From the NCBI GenBank assembly GCA_946886855.1, contig CAMPJJ010000095.1, forward strand, positions 1 to 21,987: a stretch of DNA of 21,987 bases, given 5' to 3'. The translations under genes were made by a program, and so were the position numbers. The notes beneath the pieces were generated by a model. It had not been told where the DNA came from and ran no database searches. It worked only from the letters and a program-made list of their open reading frames with translations. The number at the start of each line of letters is the position of its first letter. The stretch's first letter is position 1. This document shows positions 6,896 through 17,564 of the stretch, in pieces. The stretch comes from an uncultured Roseateles sp. Lineage in GTDB: Bacteria > Pseudomonadota > Gammaproteobacteria > Burkholderiales > Burkholderiaceae.

Positions 6896-8786
6896 GACGA
6901 AATCGACGGCGGCGTCCGCGGCCACGCCCGACCTGGTGCTGTTCAACGGGCGCTTCACGACGCTGGACCGCACGCGGCCGAGCGCCACGGCCGTGGCCAT
7001 CAAGGACGGCCGCTTCCAGGCCGTCGGCGCCAACCAGGAGATCCTGGCGCTCGCCGGCGCCGGAACGCGCCGCATCGACCTGAAGGGCCGCGGCGTGCTG
7101 CCCGGCCTGATCGACAACCACCTGCACATCATCCGCGGCGGGCTCAACTTCAACATGGAGCTGCGCTGGGACGGCGTGCGCAGCCTGGCCGACGCGATGG
7201 CCATGCTGAAGGCGCAGGTCGACATCACGCCCGCACCGCAGTGGGTGCGCGTGGTGGGCGGCTTCACCGAGCACCAGTTCGCCGAGAAGCGGCTGCCGAC
7301 GATCGACGAGCTGAATGCGGTCGCGCCGGACACGCCGGTGTTCCTGCTGCATCTCTACGACCGCGCGCTGCTGAACGGCGCCGCGCTGCGGGCCGTGGGC
7401 TACACGCGCGAGACGCCGGAACCGCCGGGCGGCCAGATCCTGCGCGACGCGGCGGGCAATCCGACGGGCCTGCTGCTGGCCAAGCCCAATGCGTCCATCC
7501 TCTACGCGACGCTGGCCAAGGGGCCCAAGCTGCCGCCCGAGTACCAGCTCAACAGCACGCGCCACTTCATGCGCGAGCTCAACCGGCTGGGCGTCACCGG
7601 CGCGATCGACGCCGGCGGCGGCTTCCAGAACTATCCCGAGGACTACCAGATCATCCAGCAGCTGTCCGACGCCGGACAGCTGACGATCCGGCTGGCCTAC
7701 AACCTGTTCACCCAGAAGGCGGGACAGGAGAAGGAGGACTTCCTCCACTGGGCGCAGTCGGTCACCTACAAGCAGGGTGACGACTACTTCCGCCACAACG
7801 GCGCGGGGGAGATGCTGGTGTTCTCCGCCGCCGACTTCGAGGACTTCCGTCAACCGCGTCCGGACATGCCCGGCGCGATGGAAGGCGAGCTCGAGGAGGT
7901 CGTGCGCATCCTGGTCCAGAACCGCTGGCCGTGGCGCATGCATGCGACCTACGACGAGACGATCTCGCGCGCGCTGGACGTCTTCGAGAAGGTTCATCGC
8001 GACACGCCGATCGACGGGCTGAACTGGTTCTTCGACCATGCGGAGACGATCTCGACGCGCTCGATGGACCGGATCGCCGCGATGGGCGGCGGCGTGGCGG
8101 TGCAGCACCGCATGGCCTACCAGGGCGAGTACTTCGTCGAACGCTACGGCGCGCGCGCCGCCGAGGCGACGCCGCCGGTGGCCGAGATGCTGCGCCGGGG
8201 CATGAAAGTCTCGGCGGGGACGGACGCGACGCGGGTGGCCTCCTACAACCCATGGGTGTCGCTGTCGTGGCTGGTGACGGGGCGGACCGTCGGCGGGCTG
8301 CAGGTCACGCCGCAACGCAATTGTCTGGACCGCGAGGCGGCGCTGCGCATGTGGACGGAGAACGTCACCTGGTTCTCCAACGAACAGGGCAACAAGGGCC
8401 AGATCGCCGCGGGACAGCTGGCCGACCTGGTCGTGCCGGACCGCGACTTCTTCGGCTGCCCGGAATCGGAGATCGCCGACACGAGCGCGCTGCTGACCCT
8501 GGTGGGCGGCAAGGTGGTGTGGGGCGCGGGCGAGTTCGCGGAGCTCGACCAGTCGGCCCCGCCGCCGGCGATGCCGGACTGGTCGCCGGTGCGGCGCTTC
8601 GGCGGTTACGGCGCCTGGGGCCAGGAAGGCAAGCCGCTGCAGGCGGCGATGCAACGCGCCGCGTGCTGCGCCACCGCCTGCGGTGTGCACGGCCATGCGC
8701 ATGCGAACGCCTGGGCGTCGGAGATTCCGGCCTCGGACCTGCGCGGTTTCTGGGGCGCGCTGGGCTGCGCGTGCTGGGCGGTGTGA
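6888..8786 (+). CDS. YtcJ-like metal-dependent amidohydrolase with Cys/His-rich C-terminal tail
   Basis: 632 residues. ATG 6888 has GGAG 7 bases upstream and overlaps the XapX gene. Amidohydrolase_3 features: beta-sandwich start DLVLFNGRFTTLD; metal-binding HxH in GLIDNHLHII (His78, His80); RMHATYDE and WFFDHAET (later metal-site histidines, about residues 351 and 383); SAGTDATR with the catalytic Asp (about 446); and the closing sandwich strand GQLADLVVPDRDFF. Members cleave amides, ureas or ring imides; the substrate here is unknown. The last 45 or so residues are unusual: AACCATACGVHGHAHANAW and a terminal GCACWAV, rich in Cys and His. This may bind an extra metal or be involved in maturation (inference). 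The stop overlaps the DoxX ATG by one base (TGATG). Confidence 0.9.
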   Translation: MSETKSTAASAATPDLVLFNGRFTTLDRTRPSATAVAIKDGRFQAVGANQEILALAGAGTRRIDLKGRGVLPGLIDNHLHIIRGGLNFNMELRWDGVRSLADAMAMLKAQVDITPAPQWVRVVGGFTEHQFAEKRLPTIDELNAVAPDTPVFLLHLYDRALLNGAALRAVGYTRETPEPPGGQILRDAAGNPTGLLLAKPNASILYATLAKGPKLPPEYQLNSTRHFMRELNRLGVTGAIDAGGGFQNYPEDYQIIQQLSDAGQLTIRLAYNLFTQKAGQEKEDFLHWAQSVTYKQGDDYFRHNGAGEMLVFSAADFEDFRQPRPDMPGAMEGELEEVVRILVQNRWPWRMHATYDETISRALDVFEKVHRDTPIDGLNWFFDHAETISTRSMDRIAAMGGGVAVQHRMAYQGEYFVERYGARAAEATPPVAEMLRRGMKVSAGTDATRVASYNPWVSLSWLVTGRTVGGLQVTPQRNCLDREAALRMWTENVTWFSNEQGNKGQIAAGQLADLVVPDRDFFGCPESEIADTSALLTLVGGKVVWGAGEFAELDQSAPPPAMPDWSPVRRFGGYGAWGQEGKPLQAAMQRAACCATACGVHGHAHANAWASEIPASDLRGFWGALGCACWAV

Positions 8787-9238
8787 TGAGTGAATTCCGA
8801 GCGATGAAGACGTCCTCCCGCGCCGCCCCGCGATGGGTGGAGGGGATCCTGCAATGGCCCACCTTCGGGTGGCTGCTTCGGCTGGGGCTCGCCTCGGCCT
8901 ACCTCATCGGCGGCATCGACAAGGCGATGAACTTCTCCGGCGCAGTCGCGGAGCAGGCGCACTTCGGCCTGCAACCGGCGGCGTTGTGGGCCGTGCTGGC
9001 GATCGCGGTCGAGCTGATCGGCTCGGTGCTGCTGATCGTCAACCGCCAGGTGTGGCTGGCGGCCGGCGCGCTGGGCGTGCTGACGCTGGTGGCGATGCTC
9101 GTCGCCAACAACTTCTGGGCCCTCGACGGTCAGGCGCGCTTCATGGCGAAGAACGCATTCTTCGAGCACCTCGGGCTGATCTGCGCGCTGGCGATGGCGG
9201 CGAGGATCGCGGTGCTCGAGCGCAAGGGGGCGGCATGA
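8786..9238 (+). CDS. DoxX-family four-helix membrane protein
   Basis: 150 residues with four hydrophobic segments (about 26-45, 65-85, 90-108 and 125-143). The opening TFGWLLRLGLASAYLIGGID followed by KAMNF fits the DoxX/SURF4-like group (LRxxLxxxFlxgGidKl). DoxX-type proteins are inner-membrane proteins linked in some bacteria to quinone or thiol redox chemistry; no specific role can be read here. ATG 8786 overlaps the amidohydrolase stop; ATG 8804 is an alternative. The final codons overlap the next gene by four bases (ATGA). Confidence 0.78.
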   Translation: MSEFRAMKTSSRAAPRWVEGILQWPTFGWLLRLGLASAYLIGGIDKAMNFSGAVAEQAHFGLQPAALWAVLAIAVELIGSVLLIVNRQVWLAAGALGVLTLVAMLVANNFWALDGQARFMAKNAFFEHLGLICALAMAARIAVLERKGAA

Positions 9239-9921
9239 CCGGCGCGAAGAAGCTGCTGCTGGCGAGCCTGGCGCTGGGATTCATCGGCGGCTATGTGGAC
9301 ACGGTGGGCTTCGTCGCGCTGTTCGGTCTGTTCACGGCGCACGTGACGGGCAACTTCGTGCTGATCGGCGCGGAACTGAGCCGCGCGAGCGCCAACAGCG
9401 TGCTGCTGAAGCTGCTGGTGTTCCCGACCTTCATCTTGGCGGTGGCGCTCGCGCGCCTGGTGGCGCTGCGCTGCGAGCGGACGAAGACCGTGGCAAGCCG
9501 GCCGCTGCTGGTGATGCAGACGGTGCTGTTGCTGGTGGCGCTGGTCTGCAGCGTGCCCGCCGGCGCGGTGCTCGCGCCGGATGCGCCGTGGGCGATGGCC
9601 ACGGGCTTGTTCATGACGGCCGCCATGGCCGTGCAGAACGCGGCGGGACGTCTGGCCTGGCCGGCGCTGACGCCGACGACGGTGATGACCGGGAACGTCA
9701 CGCAGGTGGTGATCGACAGCGTCGACCTGCTGCGCGGCGCGGCCGCGCCGGAGGTGCGGGACCGGTTGAAGCGTTTCATCTGGCCGGTGCTGGCGTTCGC
9801 GGTCGGGGCGCTGTCCGGAGCGTTTGCGTATGCGGGATGGAAGTTCTGGGCGCTGCTATTACCGCTGGTGATGCTCGTCGGTCTTGTCGTGATGGACGTG
9901 AGGACCGATCACAAGGGGTGA
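9235..9921 (+). CDS. DUF1275 (YoaK-like) integral membrane protein
   Basis: 228 residues with about six hydrophobic helices. Family signatures are GFIGGYVDTVGFVALFGLFT, TAHVTGNFVLIG near the N-terminus, and AVQNAAGRL with TTVMTGNVTQ in the second half, which match the DUF1275/YoaK family. Function is unknown. ATG 9235 has AAGGGGG 4 bases upstream and overlaps the DoxX stop (ATGA). It is the last intact gene of the plus-strand operon that begins at 4791. Confidence 0.88.
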   Translation: MTGAKKLLLASLALGFIGGYVDTVGFVALFGLFTAHVTGNFVLIGAELSRASANSVLLKLLVFPTFILAVALARLVALRCERTKTVASRPLLVMQTVLLLVALVCSVPAGAVLAPDAPWAMATGLFMTAAMAVQNAAGRLAWPALTPTTVMTGNVTQVVIDSVDLLRGAAAPEVRDRLKRFIWPVLAFAVGALSGAFAYAGWKFWALLLPLVMLVGLVVMDVRTDHKG

Positions 9922-9963
9922 TCGCGTGAGAATGGGGCCACTCCCCCTTTCAACGCGCACACC

Positions 9964-10435
9964 ATGAGCAGAGACCAGGCCCTCACCCAGGCCGCCCAGC
10001 AACTGGGCTATGACTTCGACGGCGAGATCAAGGCCGGCGGCAACTACCAGCCGCTGATCCGCGACGGCAACGTCGTCTACGTGAGCGGCCAGGTGCCGCG
10101 CGTGAAGGACACCGTCGTGGTCACGGGCCGCGTCGGCGCCGAAGTGGACCTCCCGCGCGCAACTCGCCGCGAAGATCTGCACGATGCGCGCGCTGGTGCT
10201 GCTGCAGCGCTCGCTCGGATCGCTGGACGCGGTGAAGCAGGTCCTGCGCCTCAACGTGTTCACGCAGGGTGCCGAGCACTTCACCCAGCTCAGCGAAGTG
10301 GCCGACGGCGCGTCGGAGCTGCTGGTGCAGATCCTCGGCCCGGCGGGCACGCATGCGCGGACATCGGTCGGTGTCTACGCGCTGCCGAAGAATGCGAGCG
10401 TGGAGCTGGATCTGACGGTCGCCGTCCAGCCCTGA
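9964..10435 (+). pseudogene. RidA-family protein gene, interrupted by an apparent +1 frameshift
   Basis: The first part (from ATG 9964) gives a RidA/YjgF-type N-terminus: QQLGYDFDGEIKAGGNYQPL, then NVVYVSGQVPR, to VGAEVDL. After about 10152 this frame turns into Arg/Ala-rich nonsense, while the +1 frame continues the family: QLAAKICTMRALVLLQRSLG, then VKQVLRLNVFTQ, and ends LDLTVAVQP at 10435. Removing one C from ccc at 10152-10154 gives a continuous protein of about 156 residues, the expected family length. RidA proteins deaminate reactive enamine/imine intermediates. The cause may be a real mutation, a sequencing error or, less likely, programmed frameshifting. It lies 42 bases after the YoaK-like gene and may have been the operon's last member. 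Confidence 0.82.
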
Positions 10436-10688
10436 CGGGCGGTGGACGATGGGTGCCTCCCGCCCGCCGCGTCGTCGTGTTGCTGATCGGCATTTGCGGA
10501 GACGCCGCGCCGACGTAGGTTTGTCCCGTGCACGAACGGATGGAAAGTGCACGCCCGTTACAGCCGCCTCGACGACCTGACATCCGTCATCTTCGTTGGC
10601 GACGGGCAGGAAGCGGGGGCTCAGTCGCGGCGGGGCAGCTTGGGTTCGGGGTCAGGGCTTGCTTCGACCGATGGAGAACGCCAAAGCG
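10436..10688. other. Intergenic stretch without a recognised gene
   Basis: Between the broken RidA gene and the ssb terminator there is no supported gene. A weak inverted repeat CGGGCGG/CCGCCCG (10436-10442 with 10460-10466) just after the RidA stop might act as a terminator but has no T-run. Short open frames here lack ribosome-binding sites and family features. Confidence 0.5.
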
Positions 10689-10720
10689 AAAAAATGGCCC
10701 GCAGCGTTGAGCGGCGGGCC
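10689..10720 (-). terminator. Rho-independent terminator of ssb
   Basis: On the minus strand, GGCCCGC and GCGGGCC form a perfect 7-bp stem around an 11-base loop, followed by A and six T residues. It begins about 30 bases after the ssb stop. Confidence 0.9.
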
Positions 10721-10751
10721 AGATGTCGATTGAGCAGGCGCTCGATCGGGA

Positions 10752-11309
10752 TCAGAACGGAATATCGTCATCCATGTCGTCGAAGCCGGTCGCGGCCTTC
10801 GGCGCGGGGGCCGGAGCGCGGGGGGCTGCGGCGCGAGGCGCCGGGGCGCGCGGGGCGTCGAAGTCGCCGCTGTCGCGACCGCTGCCGCCGCCCTGGCCGC
10901 CGCCGCCGCTGCGCTCAGCCGAGCGCTCGCGGCTGTAGCCGCCACCGCCGCCACCGCCCATTTCATCACCGCCGTCACGGCCGCCCAGCAGCTGCATCTG
11001 CTCGGCAATGATCTCGGTCGTGTAGTTGTCCTTGCCTTCCTTGTCCTGCCACTTGCGGGTCTTCAGGCGGCCTTCGACGTAGACCGGACGGCCCTTCTTC
11101 AGGTACTCGCCGGCGATCTCGGCCAGACGGTCGTAGAACACCACGCGGTGCCATTCGGTCTCTTCCTGGCGCTCGCCACCTTCGCGGCTCTTCCAGTTGC
11201 GCGTCGTCGCGATGCTCACGTTGCACACCGCGCTGCCGCTCGGCGTGTAGCGCAGTTCGGGATCACGGCCCAGGTTGCCGAGGATGATGACTTTATTGAC
11301 CGAGGCCAT
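10752..11309 (-). CDS. ssb: Single-stranded DNA-binding protein
   Basis: 185 residues from ATG 11309 ([20 protein letters not shown], the standard SSB start). The OB-fold covers about residues 1-110, including [20 protein letters not shown], then [20 protein letters not shown] Gly-rich then Pro/Ala/Arg-rich linker (about 115-172) leads to the acidic tip DDMDDDIPF, which in SSBs recruits RecQ, RecO, PriA, Exo I and others. The tetrameric protein coats ssDNA in replication and repair. Upstream in-frame codons on the minus strand before 11309 are not SSB-like. A terminator follows at once. recQ, whose product is a known partner of the SSB tip, lies about 1.3 kb away on the opposite strand. Confidence 0.97.
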   Translation of the reverse strand: MASVNKVIILGNLGRDPELRYTPSGSAVCNVSIATTRNWKSREGGERQEETEWHRVVFYDRLAEIAGEYLKKGRPVYVEGRLKTRKWQDKEGKDNYTTEIIAEQMQLLGGRDGGDEMGGGGGGGYSRERSAERSGGGGQGGGSGRDSGDFDAPRAPAPRAAAPRAPAPAPKAATGFDDMDDDIPF

Positions 11310-11497
11310 GGTGGTTGCCTTCGCTTGCGTATGGTTGGGGTGTTCGGAAAGGGAAACTCTGCGCCGCCATTCGCCCGGAACAGGCGTTCCGGACCGCTTC
11401 GAGCTCGGTTCGGGCCGGTTCGGCTTGCCGAAATGCCGCGCAGGGTGCGGATTATGCCGCCCGCTCCATCCCGGAGCGATTGCTCGAAAACGCCGAT

Positions 11498-11535
11498 CTG
11501 ATCCCACGTCCAGGTCGGTGAACGACCGGGATCAG
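11498..11535 (-). terminator. Nested hairpin just downstream of the diguanylate cyclase gene
   Basis: An outer 8-bp inverted repeat CTGATCCC/GGGATCAG (11498-11505 with 11528-11535) encloses a 5-bp stem GGTCG/CGACC (11513-11517 with 11523-11527), with a 7-base bulge on one side. It starts 11 bases after the minus-strand stop at 11546. There is no T-run directly after it, so it may instead stabilise the 3' end or attenuate read-through into ssb. Confidence 0.4.
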
Positions 11536-11545
11536 CAGTCGCAGC

Positions 11546-12514
11546 TCAGTCCAGTCGCCGCCTCGACTGCTTGTTGGCATACATCGCCGCATCGGCCTGC
11601 TGCATGAGCGCGTCAAGCGCCAGCGGCTCGTCGCCCGACATCGCCGCGTGACCCACGCTGAAGGCCAGCTCGTAGCCCCGCTGCGCGCGAAGGTTCAACG
11701 CACCGACCTGGGTGCGCACCCGCGCCAGCGCCGGCGCCATCTGTTCGGTCACCGTGCCGCTGAGCAGCGCCACGAACTCGTCCCCGCCGGTGCGGGCCAC
11801 CACGTCGGACGAGCGCAGGCAGAGGCGCAGGATGTCCGCGAAGGACTTCAGCGCCCAGTCGCCTTCCGCGTGGCCGTAGCGATCGTTGACGTGCTTGAAG
11901 TGGTCGAGGTCGAAGTACAGCATCGTCGCCGGCCACTGCTTGCGCCGGCACAACGCGAGCACGTGGCCCGCCTGCGACTCGAAGCCCCGGCGGTTCGCCA
12001 GACCGGTCAGCTCGTCGATCATCGCCATGTACATCGCCGCGAACTGCTGCTCGACCATGAAAGCCAGGTCGCGCAGCGTCGCCTGGTCGTCGCTGTCGAA
12101 GCCGCGCGCCACATGATCGATCAGGCACAGCGTACCGAGCCGGTGCCCGCTCGGCGCGCGCACCGGACAGCCGGCGTAGAAGCGGACATGCGGCGGACCC
12201 GTCACCAGCGGGTTGTCGGCGAAGCGAGGATCCGCATGCGCGTCGGGGATCAGCAGGATGTCGTCCGACAGGATGGCGTGGCCGCAGAAGCTGAGGTCGC
12301 GCGGCGTCTCGTGCAGGTCCAGGCCCTGCGCCGACTTGAACCACTGCCGGTCCGCGTCCACCAGGCTCACCAGTGCGATCGGCACCTGGAACAGCCGTCT
12401 GGCCATCCGCGTCAGGCGGTCGAAGCGTTCCTCGGGCGCCGTGTCCAGCACCTGCAGCACGCGCAGCGTCGACAGGCGGGCGTTCTCGTCTTCGGGCAAC
12501 GGCGCAGCAATCAT
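11546..12514 (-). CDS. Diguanylate cyclase with N-terminal GAF domain
   Basis: 322 residues from ATG 12514; no strong ribosome-binding site is visible, but in-frame codons upstream are not family-like. A GAF domain (about residues 22-160) carries the pattern typical of GAF-GGDEF proteins: [38 protein letters not shown] and FYAGCPV. The GGDEF domain (about 165-322) has [23 protein letters not shown], and an intact active site GGDEF at 243-247. RSSD at 234-237, exactly five residues before it, is the RxxD inhibitory site, so product feedback is expected. It makes cyclic-di-GMP from two GTP, probably gated by a signal at the GAF domain. No TM segment is seen, so it is cytoplasmic. Confidence 0.93.
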   Translation of the reverse strand: MIAAPLPEDENARLSTLRVLQVLDTAPEERFDRLTRMARRLFQVPIALVSLVDADRQWFKSAQGLDLHETPRDLSFCGHAILSDDILLIPDAHADPRFADNPLVTGPPHVRFYAGCPVRAPSGHRLGTLCLIDHVARGFDSDDQATLRDLAFMVEQQFAAMYMAMIDELTGLANRRGFESQAGHVLALCRRKQWPATMLYFDLDHFKHVNDRYGHAEGDWALKSFADILRLCLRSSDVVARTGGDEFVALLSGTVTEQMAPALARVRTQVGALNLRAQRGYELAFSVGHAAMSGDEPLALDALMQQADAAMYANKQSRRRLD

Positions 12515-12628
12515 GTCGACGTGTCTGCCTGTGATGTGGAGGTTCGATGCCGCTCTGCGCCGCGGCGGGCCCCGATTGGAAGCCGCTCCACGGCGGACCC
12601 GCCGATGTACGGGACAATCGAGGGCTCC

Positions 12629-14497
<1,869 letters not shown>

Positions 14498-14553
14498 CCC
14501 CGCAGCCCCGTCCGGGCCCCTCGTCGCGTCATGCGAACGTCATGATGGAAAGG

Positions 14554-14580
14554 AAAACGCCCGGCGATGCCGGGCGTTTT
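14554..14580 (+). terminator. Rho-independent terminator after recQ (bidirectional form)
   Basis: AAAACGCCCGGC, gat, GCCGGGCGTTTT is a perfect inverted repeat. It has an A-run on one side and a T-run on the other, so it can stop recQ transcripts and also those arriving from the minus-strand gene that ends at 14643. Confidence 0.9.
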
Positions 14581-14642
14581 CGTTGGCGAGCGCTACAGCC
14601 GATCAGCCGCGGTCGCCGCCTTGACAGCGCAACCTCGGGAGT

Positions 14643-14945
14643 TCAGCAGAGCTGGGTCGTGCAAGCGACCTGCGCGGCCGAAGCCAGACGCTGGCCGTCG
14701 GCGGAGCTGTCGCGGCGGCCGGTGATGTAGACGGTGGGCAGCTGCGTGCGCTTGGCGGTGATGACCACCGGATCCAGCGTGATGACGGCGGCGCGTTGCT
14801 CGCGCTGTGCCTGCACGTGCAGCAGGCTGAACGCGATTGCCAGCGTGGCGCCGATGCCGAAGGCGAAGGCCTTGAAGCTCGCCGCACCGGTCATGCCGAT
14901 GCGCGGGCTGCGGGTGGAACGGGTCTTGGAAGTGGGGGGGCTCAT
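14643..14945 (-). CDS. Small single-TM protein of unknown function
   Basis: 100 residues from ATG 14945, which has AGGAG 6 bases upstream. A basic, Ser/Thr-rich N-terminus (1-17) precedes one hydrophobic helix (about 24-44), giving a probable inner-membrane anchor with the rest outside or in the periplasm. The C-terminal part has two similar short strands, DPVVITAKR (59-66) and TVYITGRRD (71-79), and ends with two Cys (95 and 100). No catalytic motif and no family were recognised. The recQ terminator also faces its 3' end. Confidence 0.72.
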   Translation of the reverse strand: MSPPTSKTRSTRSPRIGMTGAASFKAFAFGIGATLAIAFSLLHVQAQREQRAAVITLDPVVITAKRTQLPTVYITGRRDSSADGQRLASAAQVACTTQLC

Positions 14946-15132
14946 GTCGATCTCCTGGAAGGGGTTGCGTGTGTCAGTGAAGTCAGTGTCGTCACTGCCG
15001 CCCCGATTCGCGAGGCACAAGCGACGAATTCGCTCGGCGGCGGATTGAACTGCGTGCCATCGCGACGAATGGACGGGTCGGCATCACCGATCGCCGGGAT
15101 CGCCCATGCCATCGATGTTCTGAGCGATCGAC
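14946..15132. other. Intergenic region upstream of the small TM protein
   Basis: About 190 bases between the ATG at 14945 and the terminator at 15133. It should hold the promoter of the 14643-14945 gene, because the terminator separates it from the next upstream gene. No clear -35/-10 pair was identified and no additional coding region is supported. Confidence 0.4.
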
Positions 15133-15164
15133 AAAAAAAGAAGCCCGCTGGTCAGGCGGGCTTC
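15133..15164 (-). terminator. Rho-independent terminator of the 60-residue gene
   Basis: On the minus strand, GAAGCCCGC and GCGGGCTTC form a 9-bp stem with a 7-base loop, followed by seven T residues. It lies 48 bases after the stop of the small gene at 15213 and supports that gene being expressed as its own unit. Confidence 0.9.
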
Positions 15165-15212
15165 GAAATGCCGGGGGGAAGCGGGGCGTCTATCGGCGCA
15201 CAGGCGGCACGG

Positions 15213-15395
15213 TCATCCGCGCGGCTTGCTCGCCTGATCGGCCTGAGGTCCCGGCATGGTCTGCTCGGCCCAGTGCAGGGGCAGGGTGTTGGACGGACGC
15301 GCGGCCTCGTTCGTGTCCGCCAGCCACAAGGCGATGACGGCGGCGCTGGCCACGGCGGCCAGGGCGGTGAGGAAGGTCTTTGCGGCGTCGTTCAT
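15213..15395 (-). CDS. Small single-TM protein, 60 residues, unknown function
   Basis: ATG 15395 has AGGGGA 5 bases upstream. The product has a short N-terminus MNDAAK, one hydrophobic helix (about residues 8-26, ending WLADTNEA), and a hydrophilic tail with several Pro and Gln residues. No family was recognised. A good ribosome-binding site, a strong terminator just downstream and the TM helix argue that it is real. The upstream neighbour on the same strand (GGDEF-EAL protein) ends 156 bases before its start. Confidence 0.62.
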   Translation of the reverse strand: MNDAAKTFLTALAAVASAAVIALWLADTNEAARPSNTLPLHWAEQTMPGPQADQASKPRG

Positions 15396-15551
15396 GGCGG
15401 TCCCCTGCGGTGTCTTTCCTGTCTGGGAAGGTCAACGAAGGTGGACTGTGCGCCGCCGCCCATGACAAGGCCATGCGGACGCGACGAATTGCCGCAATCG
15501 CGCGCCGAAATGCCGGTCGGGCGGCTGAACGGAAGTTAGGGGGGAGGCCCG

Positions 15552-17564
15552 TCAGACCCGCGCCGGGCGCGATGCCCCGGCCTGGGGCGGCCAGACGGCC
15601 AGCCGGTTCTCGAGCGCCAGGGCGGGCTGCGGCCGGCAGTAGAAGTAGCCCTGCTGCTGCCAGCAGCCGAGCGCCAGCAGCGCGTCGCGCTGCGCCTCGG
15701 TCTCCACGCCCTCGGCGACGACGTCGATGCCCAGCGCCTCGGCCATGCCCATCATGGCTCGCACGAGCCCGCGGTCGTCGGCGCTGCTGGGCAGGTCCCG
15801 GACGAAGGCCCGGTCGATCTTCAGCCGCGCCGGGCGCAGCAGCTTGAGATAGGCGAGCGAGGAATACCCCGTGCCGAAATCGTCCACCGACAGGCTCAGC
15901 CCCAGTTCCGACAGGCGGGCCAGGGTCTGCAGCACCGTGTCGGTGTCGGTCAGCAGCGAGCTTTCCGTCAGCTCGATCGCCAGCTCGCCGGGAGCGACCG
16001 CGTGGCGGCGCATCGACTCGGCGATGCGCTCGGCCAGCCGGGGCTCGCGGAACTGCAGGGCCGACAGGTTGATGGAGATCGGCCCCGGGTGCCGTCCCGC
16101 CGCTTTCCAGCGCGCCAGCTGCGCGCAGGCCTGCTCGATGGTGCTCCAGCCGAGCGCCAGGATCTGCCCCGTCTCTTCGGCCAGCTCGATGAACTGGCCC
16201 GGCATCACCAGGCCGCGCTGCGGGTGCTGCCAGCGCATCAGCGCCTCCAGGCCCGACCACGCGCCGGTCCGCGCGTCGACGACCGCCTGGTAATGCAGCA
16301 GCAGCTCGTCGCGTTCCAGCGCCAGCTTCAATTCGCGCTCGAGCTCCATCCGCTCCACCGCCGCCGCGTCCATGTCCTGCTGGAAGAAGCTGTAGCGCGA
16401 CCGGCCCATCTGCTTGGCGCGGTACATCGCCAGGTCGGCATGCCGGACCAGGGTGTCGAAGTCCTCGCCGTCGCGCGGGAACAGCGCGATGCCCACGCTC
16501 GCCGACACGCTGGCCACGCCGCCTTCCAGCTGCAGCGGCGCGTTCAAGGCCTCGATCAGGCGCTGCGCGGCGACCCCGACGTGCTCGCTGGAGTCGCGCA
16601 TCAGCAGCAGGAACTCGTCGCCGCTGACGCGGCAGGCGAGGTCCGATTCCCGCACGGCCTGGCGCAGACGTTCGCTCGCCTGCAGCAGCATGCGGTCGCC
16701 CGCCGCATGGCCGAGCGAGTCGTTGATCGCCTTGAAGCGGTCCAGGTCGACGAACAGCAGCGCCAGGTGGGTCTGCTCCCGGCGCGCGACGGCCGCCTCG
16801 TGCAGGAAGACCTCGCGGAACAGCGTCCGGTTCGGCAGCCCGGTGAGGTGGTCGTACATCGCCAGCTGATGCAGCTGCGCGTTCTTGCCTTCCATGTCGG
16901 CCAGCAGGCCCGCGATCTGCTGGCCCATCTGGTCCAGATGGACGCCCAGCTGGCCCAGTTCATCCTTGCGGTTCCAGCGCAGGCGCGGGACCGGCTGGCG
17001 TTCGGCGATCGCGCTGGCGAGCCGCTTGAGGCGGTCGATCGGCCGCACCAGGCGCAGGTAGAAGACCAGCAGCACGATGACGACACCCGCCGCGACCTGG
17101 AACGCGACGATCAAGGCCGTCTGCCGGCGGCCTTCCTTCAGCATGCGCTCCTGCGCCGCGTCGTCGAACTGCACCCGCAGGCTGCCCAGCACCTGCCCGT
17201 CGCGCTGGATGGTCGCCGCCAGCGTGACCGTGGGCCAGCCGGGGCTGCACTTGGTGCGGACGATGTCGTGGGTGTCGGCGCGTTCCTCGCTGAGTTCGAC
17301 CGCGCAGACGTTGACGTCCGACAGCAGCTGATCCAGCGCCCGCTGCACCGCCGGTCCATCCACCGTCCACAGCGGCTCGGCCAGGCCGTTCGCGGCGAGC
17401 GTCAGCACGGCCGCGCGCTGGCCTTCCAGCACCGGCTCCAGACTGCGCCGGATGAAGGCGTCGCTGAACGCCACCAGCGCCAGCGCGGGCACTGCGATCC
17501 CGATGACCACCGCCAGCAGGATCACGCTGCGCAGGGACAGGGAGGGGACTTGAAACTTGAGCAA
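15552..17564 (-). CDS. Membrane GGDEF-EAL protein, probable cyclic-di-GMP phosphodiesterase
   Basis: 670 residues. TM1 (about 12-33), periplasmic domain (34-147), TM2 (about 149-170), a HAMP-like linker (171-225), GGDEF (about 235-395) and EAL (about 410-660). The GGDEF active site is SGDEF (314-318), with the first Gly replaced, while the RxxD site RESD (305-308) is present; this suggests a weak or regulatory cyclase that may bind c-di-GMP or GTP. The EAL domain has the catalytic set: EAL 440-442, Asn499 (ISINLSA), ELTES, Asp561-Asp562 in [10 protein letters not shown], Lys582 (LKIDRAF), EGVET and QQGYFY. It is therefore expected to degrade c-di-GMP in response to a periplasmic signal. The frame opens only from TTG at 17564 with no clear ribosome-binding site, because an in-frame TGA lies a few codons upstream. 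The true start, or the 5-base G-run just upstream, needs care. Confidence 0.9.
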   Translation of the reverse strand: MLKFQVPSLSLRSVILLAVVIGIAVPALALVAFSDAFIRRSLEPVLEGQRAAVLTLAANGLAEPLWTVDGPAVQRALDQLLSDVNVCAVELSEERADTHDIVRTKCSPGWPTVTLAATIQRDGQVLGSLRVQFDDAAQERMLKEGRRQTALIVAFQVAAGVVIVLLVFYLRLVRPIDRLKRLASAIAERQPVPRLRWNRKDELGQLGVHLDQMGQQIAGLLADMEGKNAQLHQLAMYDHLTGLPNRTLFREVFLHEAAVARREQTHLALLFVDLDRFKAINDSLGHAAGDRMLLQASERLRQAVRESDLACRVSGDEFLLLMRDSSEHVGVAAQRLIEALNAPLQLEGGVASVSASVGIALFPRDGEDFDTLVRHADLAMYRAKQMGRSRYSFFQQDMDAAAVERMELERELKLALERDELLLHYQAVVDARTGAWSGLEALMRWQHPQRGLVMPGQFIELAEETGQILALGWSTIEQACAQLARWKAAGRHPGPISINLSALQFREPRLAERIAESMRRHAVAPGELAIELTESSLLTDTDTVLQTLARLSELGLSLSVDDFGTGYSSLAYLKLLRPARLKIDRAFVRDLPSSADDRGLVRAMMGMAEALGIDVVAEGVETEAQRDALLALGCWQQQGYFYCRPQPALALENRLAVWPPQAGASRPARV

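Noticed and set aside
9922..9963. Small hairpin tggggcc/ctcccc between the YoaK-like and RidA genes as a terminator
   Set aside because: The stem is short and imperfect, and there is no clean T-run, so it is not supported.
11648..12628. A long N-terminal extension of RecQ
   Set aside because: The frame stays open upstream of recQ only because it is antisense to the diguanylate cyclase gene; RecQ begins normally at 12629 after a ribosome-binding site.
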